From: Tritrichomonas foetus
Lineage: Eukaryota > Parabasalia > Tritrichomonadida > Tritrichomonadidae
Reading direction: 5' to 3'
Assembly: GCA_001839685.1 (NCBI GenBank)
Contig: MLAK01000979.1
Location: 1 to 41,629, forward strand
Length of the DNA stretch: 41,629 nucleotides
The stretch's first letter is position 1, and each line of letters starts with the position of its first letter. A program made the position numbers and the translations under genes. Under the pieces are notes generated by a model that worked only from the letters and a program-made list of their open reading frames with translations, was not told where the DNA came from and did no database searches. Positions 37,681 to 41,629 of this stretch are shown here, one piece after another.

Positions 37681-39543
37681 TCAATGATTTCTTGGTGAAG
37701 CTGGTGGAGGTGCCTCCAAAACACCTGGTAGTGTTCCTGGTAACATTGCAGTTGCATTATCTGGTTTTGGAAGGATTGGAATTTTTGATGAAAGTCCCGA
37801 TTTCGGCCTCACTTCATCTGAAGAAGAGGATGAAGAAATTTGCTGCTTTTTAGGTGTTTCAATTAAGGGTTCGACTTCTCTTTCTTGCTTTTCTTTTTCA
37901 TTTTCTTCATCACTGCTGCTTTTCCTTCTTTCACTTGATGAGGATTTATCCTCTTTCTTTGTTTTTTCTTCTTGTTGTTTATTTTCTAGCTTTTTGGGTT
38001 GTTTCTCTCTTTCAGATGATGACGATCCTGATGATGATTTTTGTGATTCTTCTTCGTTGTCATCTTCCTCTTCATCATTGAATGCTTTCTTGTAAGCTTT
38101 CGAGAAAGCTGTAGAGAATTTCTTCATATCAGGATCTTTCTGCTTCCTTTCAAAGAACTCAGTTATCTTTAATTGCTTGAACCTGATTGCGCATTTGTTG
38201 TATCGTGCAAGCTCGACTGCCACTTTGCACGCTGTTGATGTGAATTCCGAATCAGAGTTGATGATTTTGGCAACGTAGTCACAGCAATCAACGAGTTCTC
38301 TAACAAAGCAAACCTTCGCAAGAGTATCGATGAGTAATAAAGTTGATTTGATTAGAATTTCATTATCAGAATTATCAACATCATCACTTTCAAAAGCAGT
38401 AACGAAAAACTGACTCAGAAATTCTGATTTACTGAGTTGATTGCAATACTCTTTAGTGATTCCTAAGCGTCTGATAAACGTGCAGACTGCAGAAAGCACA
38501 CCTTCATGTTTTACTGCAATTGTACTTCTGAAAAAGTCAATAGACTCTGGTTTTTTCATGATTTTCGCTCGAATTCCAACATGAGAAAGAACAGCAGCGA
38601 AGATTCGCATTGTGTCAACAACAGTTGGTAATTCTTTAGTCATCCAAGTTGCATCATGAACTAAAATACTCGCTGTTTCTTTATTCATTGCCATTTTCGC
38701 AAGAATTAGATTTGCATTAACTTCCGTTTGTGCAATAGAAATTAAGGCTTGAACAACACCAGGAGCAGGACAAGTTGGCTGTGTTCTAAACAATAAAGAC
38801 ATTGCTGCACGCGAGACAGCTGGCTTACGAAGGTGTATTGCAACAGCCACCGAAGGGAATTGAAATGATGAAACAATTACAGGGTTGAGCTCATAAATTG
38901 AGCAAAGTGCATAATAAGAAGTTATTAAAGTTGAATCATTTTCAGAATTAAGTGCTTCACAAATACTTCCCCAGCAATGCTGCTGACGAGACTCTTTAAA
39001 GTCATCATATTTTTGACACAAGTAAACCAATAAAGAAATATAATCATCAACGCAATCTTGCTTACGGAAGTAACTCGATTCTTTGAAAAGGAGGTCAAGC
39101 ATTGGCCATGGATCGAGAATCCTTTCAAACTGTTTCCCGAAAAGCGCTAAAACCGTCAAGCATTTTCTAGCATTCGATTTGATTAACTTTTGGAACTTTT
39201 TGGAAAGCTTGCGAGTAATCGAACGTGGTGAAAAATTGACCATAATGTAAATTAAGTCAAGAATTTGTTCCTGTAAAAATGGCCTATTGAATGGCAATTT
39301 TAGTGCGTATTTGTTCTCAACAAAAAGATCTAAAAACTGTTGCGTTTGAATCGATTTGCAGATTGCGACAATAAGGCGGCTCATTGAAGATTCTGGGATA
39401 TCGGCTCTTAATAAATTAATGGCGGTGGAAAAGAATTCTTCTGCGTTTTCGGGTGTTAAATTGCCAGGAATTCCTGTAAGTTCTTTAAGGAAACTTTGGC
39501 CACTTCCCTTTTTAAGAGCGTTGAAGTTGATTTCTTTCGACAT
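37681..39543 (-). CDS. ARM-repeat protein with charged Ser-rich C-terminal tail
   Basis: This 620-aa protein starts at ATG 39543, with an Inr-like TCATT 12 nt upstream (39557-39553). Residues about 20-470 are helical repeats of ARM/HEAT type (e.g. LDLIYIMVNFSPRS, LLVYLCQKYDDF, AVELARYNKCAI). From about 485 the sequence changes to an acidic patch (NDEEEDDNEEES), then Ser/Glu/Lys-rich low complexity with poly-Ser runs to 590, and a Pro-rich end. No catalytic domain is seen. The solenoid resembles the tails of trichomonad TKL-ARM kinases such as the one at 13490-16738, but without the kinase. The tail has many acidic-directed Ser sites (SSSDEE, SSSSDE) fitting CK2-type phosphorylation. Likely a scaffold; partner unknown. 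Confidence 0.75.
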   Translation of the reverse strand: MSKEINFNALKKGSGQSFLKELTGIPGNLTPENAEEFFSTAINLLRADIPESSMSRLIVAICKSIQTQQFLDLFVENKYALKLPFNRPFLQEQILDLIYIMVNFSPRSITRKLSKKFQKLIKSNARKCLTVLALFGKQFERILDPWPMLDLLFKESSYFRKQDCVDDYISLLVYLCQKYDDFKESRQQHCWGSICEALNSENDSTLITSYYALCSIYELNPVIVSSFQFPSVAVAIHLRKPAVSRAAMSLLFRTQPTCPAPGVVQALISIAQTEVNANLILAKMAMNKETASILVHDATWMTKELPTVVDTMRIFAAVLSHVGIRAKIMKKPESIDFFRSTIAVKHEGVLSAVCTFIRRLGITKEYCNQLSKSEFLSQFFVTAFESDDVDNSDNEILIKSTLLLIDTLAKVCFVRELVDCCDYVAKIINSDSEFTSTACKVAVELARYNKCAIRFKQLKITEFFERKQKDPDMKKFSTAFSKAYKKAFNDEEEDDNEEESQKSSSGSSSSEREKQPKKLENKQQEEKTKKEDKSSSSERRKSSSDEENEKEKQEREVEPLIETPKKQQISSSSSSDEVRPKSGLSSKIPILPKPDNATAMLPGTLPGVLEAPPPASPRNH

Positions 39544-40084
39544 TTTAATTGAAATGATTTAACGGTCATATTATCTCAATTTTTAATAATGAATATAAAA
39601 TTGACTGTTTTTCACACAAAATCATATTGAAAAAATTTTTAATCACCAGGTCATACGTTTATTATTTGGTCGTTCATGTCAGATTTCCAATTATTATTTA
39701 CTGCTACACATTACATTAAAATCACAAATTTGCCCCAGAACAATACTTAACAATACATCAGACTTAGATTACGAATTCCGCCCTAAATTTGAAAACATTG
39801 TAATGGAGATAATCACGTTTTTTACGTCGAATTGAGTTATGTAGACAAGTTAATGTTCATTTTCTCAATACCTATCGCCCTATCAAAAATAAGCACAGCA
39901 TCTGCCGCGACATCTTTTTACCGAGGAAGAAGAAAATTCGTTGATTTTTCGAACTAAAATCCGCATTCAAGGCAATGGAAACTCCTTGTCAAATTTATTC
40001 TATCGTCACCTGTATTATAAATATGAAACAAAAGGAAGACACAAGTTTACAACCAAACTTTAACCGACAGATCGTTCACAAATT

Positions 40085-40234
40085 ATGATATCTTCATATG
40101 TAGCAGTAGACAAATTAAATAAACAACACTTCGTGTCGGAAGATTTTGAAAAAATAGGAAGAAAATACAAAGAAGATGGGAAGATACAAAGAAAAAGACT
40201 AAGTAAGAAGCTAAAACAGAACTATCGCATATAA
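40085..40234 (+). CDS. Candidate small ORF, 49 aa, Lys-rich
   Basis: ATG 40085 to TAA 40234. The translation is MISSYVAVDKLNKQHFVSED followed by a Lys/Arg-rich helical half (KIGRKYKEDGKIQRKRL). An Inr-like TCACA (40076-40080) has its A seven bases before the ATG. No family is recognised; it could be a real microprotein or the head of a decayed gene. Confidence 0.25.
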   Translation: MISSYVAVDKLNKQHFVSEDFEKIGRKYKEDGKIQRKRLSKKLKQNYRI

Positions 40235-40375
40235 ACATTTAGAAATAAACAATATTTGTATTAGATAAACGATTTTACGAAATTTTTTTTATGTTGTCTT
40301 TTTTTGATATATATTAACTTGAAAGGATCTGTTATGAGATTATTTATTGGCGTTTACTGAATTTAAATGGATATG

Positions 40376-40408
40376 GCGTTGAATATTTCAGATCGAAATA
40401 TTCAACGC
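40376..40408. repeat. Perfect 14-bp inverted repeat with 5-nt loop
   Basis: GCGTTGAATATTTC (40376-40389), loop AGATC, then GAAATATTCAACGC (40395-40408). Its GC-containing base and lack of mismatches make it stand out from the AT-rich background. Confidence 0.85.
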
Positions 40409-41043
40409 AAAATAACTCCATGAGTATTGGGCTAGATGTTTCGGGGAAAATTAATCATGTCTGAAATTCTGAAACGAAATAGAGCCGAAATTTAAGATTT
40501 ATCGATTTGAGGAATTTTGGAAATTTTATTTTCTGCTGAAAAATTTGGATCGACTCAGTAAAGAAATATATAAAATCTTGGTTCGTACTGAGTTATTCTG
40601 CAAAAGATTAGCGCTAAGGTCTTTGCCGTTATTATATTGGATAATATTTTATTGGTACACTAAATTATTATAGTGTTTTCTTGTTTATTAACTACTTCTA
40701 TACATTCTTTAAACAATGTAAATAATTAATTAATAATAAAATGTATTGAAACTGACTAAACTGACGAATACAGATTTTCGAAAAAAAAAATTTTACTTCA
40801 TAAAAAACATCTACTTGGATACTGACTAGATATTATTAGATATCAGAAAACACATATTAAATCATATTATCTTTATTAGTTAAAATATTATCCCAATTTT
40901 GCGAAAACTGCATATTTAAGGACAATAACAAAATGACATATTTATTATCAGATATTTTCTTACTCTCTAGTTTTAATAACTTTATAATAAAGTTAAACAA
41001 TGTAGAATCATATATTAACGATTTTTCTCCATCATTGATGGAG

Positions 41044-41195
41044 TTAATTCAGAGTTTTCTGTATAACGATGGGTAAAATAATTTTCTTTGAAAATATATA
41101 TTTTTAAGAAATATTTCTATGATGGTGAACTTTTTCTAATAGATGTTCAAATTTGTCTCAATTTATCAATCATTTTTCTGATAACTCTGAATTAA
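41044..41195. repeat. 13-bp inverted repeat pair, 152-bp unit
   Basis: TTAATTCAGAGTT (41044-41056) and AACTCTGAATTAA (41183-41195) are exact inverse copies. A short palindrome CTCCATCA-T-TGATGGAG (41027-41043) lies immediately left. The unit could be a MITE-like remnant; no matching flanking duplication is evident. Confidence 0.5.
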
Positions 41196-41629
41196 TTATT
41201 CATCTGTGAAACTATTTTTAATTTAGGTATGATAATTACATTATATAGTAGACTACAAATATTGTTTTATATAATAATAAGATAATTTTGAGTGTTGAAT
41301 TTATAGATAAAAAGACAATAATTTTGCTATTGAAAAACTTNTTGATAACGTNAAATTACGAATGTTTTTCTTTTTCATGTTCTGATANAGGACATTTTTA
41401 TTTTCAATTTGTCGCTCCCATTCCACTATATGTATCAAGCTGTACGATTCATAAGGATACTTTTTTTTTCAAAAATTTGTATTCGTCACTTCAGCGGGTT
41501 TTTATCAATTTAGTAATAACACAAATTTTTGTATGACGAATTCAATTTTCTTCGAAAATAATATAAAATGCTTTATTGAATAAAGTTTATTCTAAATATC
41601 TCTGAATGTTCTCAAAAAAATTATAAAAA

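Larger units (their letters stand above)
39544..41629. other. Gene-poor right end
   Basis: About 2.1 kb without a recognisable gene. It holds a 49-codon ORF (40085-40234), a perfect 14-bp hairpin (40376-40408), a 13-bp inverted repeat pair (41044-41056 and 41183-41195) and three single Ns (41341, 41352, 41388) indicating uncertain bases. The 41288-41536 open frame starts with TTG and crosses the Ns, so I do not call it. Confidence 0.5.

Noticed and set aside
41288..41536. 82-codon ORF crossing ambiguous bases
   Set aside because: It starts with TTG, includes three N-containing codons and has no recognisable features.
1..41629. tRNA, rRNA, CRISPR arrays or tandem repeat arrays
   Set aside because: I looked for tRNA T-arm motifs in the gaps, for rRNA-like GC-rich blocks and for regularly spaced repeats. 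None was convincing by eye.

Overview
The window looks like nuclear DNA of a parabasalid protist, most likely a Tritrichomonas/Trichomonas-type flagellate. It is very AT-rich, its genes are long and apparently intron-free, and intergenic gaps are mostly a few hundred bases. Gene content fits too: a BTB-like plus F5/8-C protein, a TKL kinase with an armadillo-like tail, several giant helical-repeat proteins, and a Tc1/IS630-like DDE transposase. Some starts are preceded within 7-18 nt by TCA[C/T][A/T], the trichomonad initiator (Inr) pattern. This assignment is inferred from gene style; no rRNA or marker gene settles the species.

Layout. 1-5198: an unknown helical protein, a membrane-anchored thioredoxin/PDI-like protein (CPPC), a helical (possibly BAR-like) protein whose frame is broken by one in-frame TGA, and a Seh1/Sec13-like beta-propeller. 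5582-12100: a 2172-aa USP34/USP9X-type protein whose catalytic Cys and His boxes read Ser and Lys, so probably a pseudo-deubiquitinase. 12.5-13.2 kb: relic of a transposase N-terminus. 13490-16738: TKL kinase with repeat tail. 17.2-19.1 kb: an ATG-less ORF fragment and a BTB/F5-8C gene. 19209-22312: a 3.1-kb element bounded by 29-bp terminal inverted repeats (27/29 identical), holding a DDE transposase and, on the other strand, a gene with a VAP-like (MSP) domain. 22.6-27.5 kb: a coiled-coil protein ending in a KEN motif, a PRMT1-like methyltransferase with altered double-E and THW loops, and an EXO1-type nuclease with an SQ-cluster tail. 27821-34531: a 2236-aa neurofibromin-family protein whose GAP-related segment lacks the arginine finger. 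34.7-39.5 kb: a 62-aa UBZ-like zinc finger protein, an ARM/HEAT protein with no ATG, ribosomal protein eL33, and an ARM-repeat protein with a charged Ser-rich tail. 39.5-41.6 kb: gene-poor, with a 49-codon ORF and two inverted repeats.

There are no operons; genes on both strands are separate units. The main theme is enzyme folds kept with altered active sites (USP, RasGAP of neurofibromin, PRMT), suggesting scaffold or regulatory roles. The other notable item is the TIR-bounded element that encloses a host-type gene.
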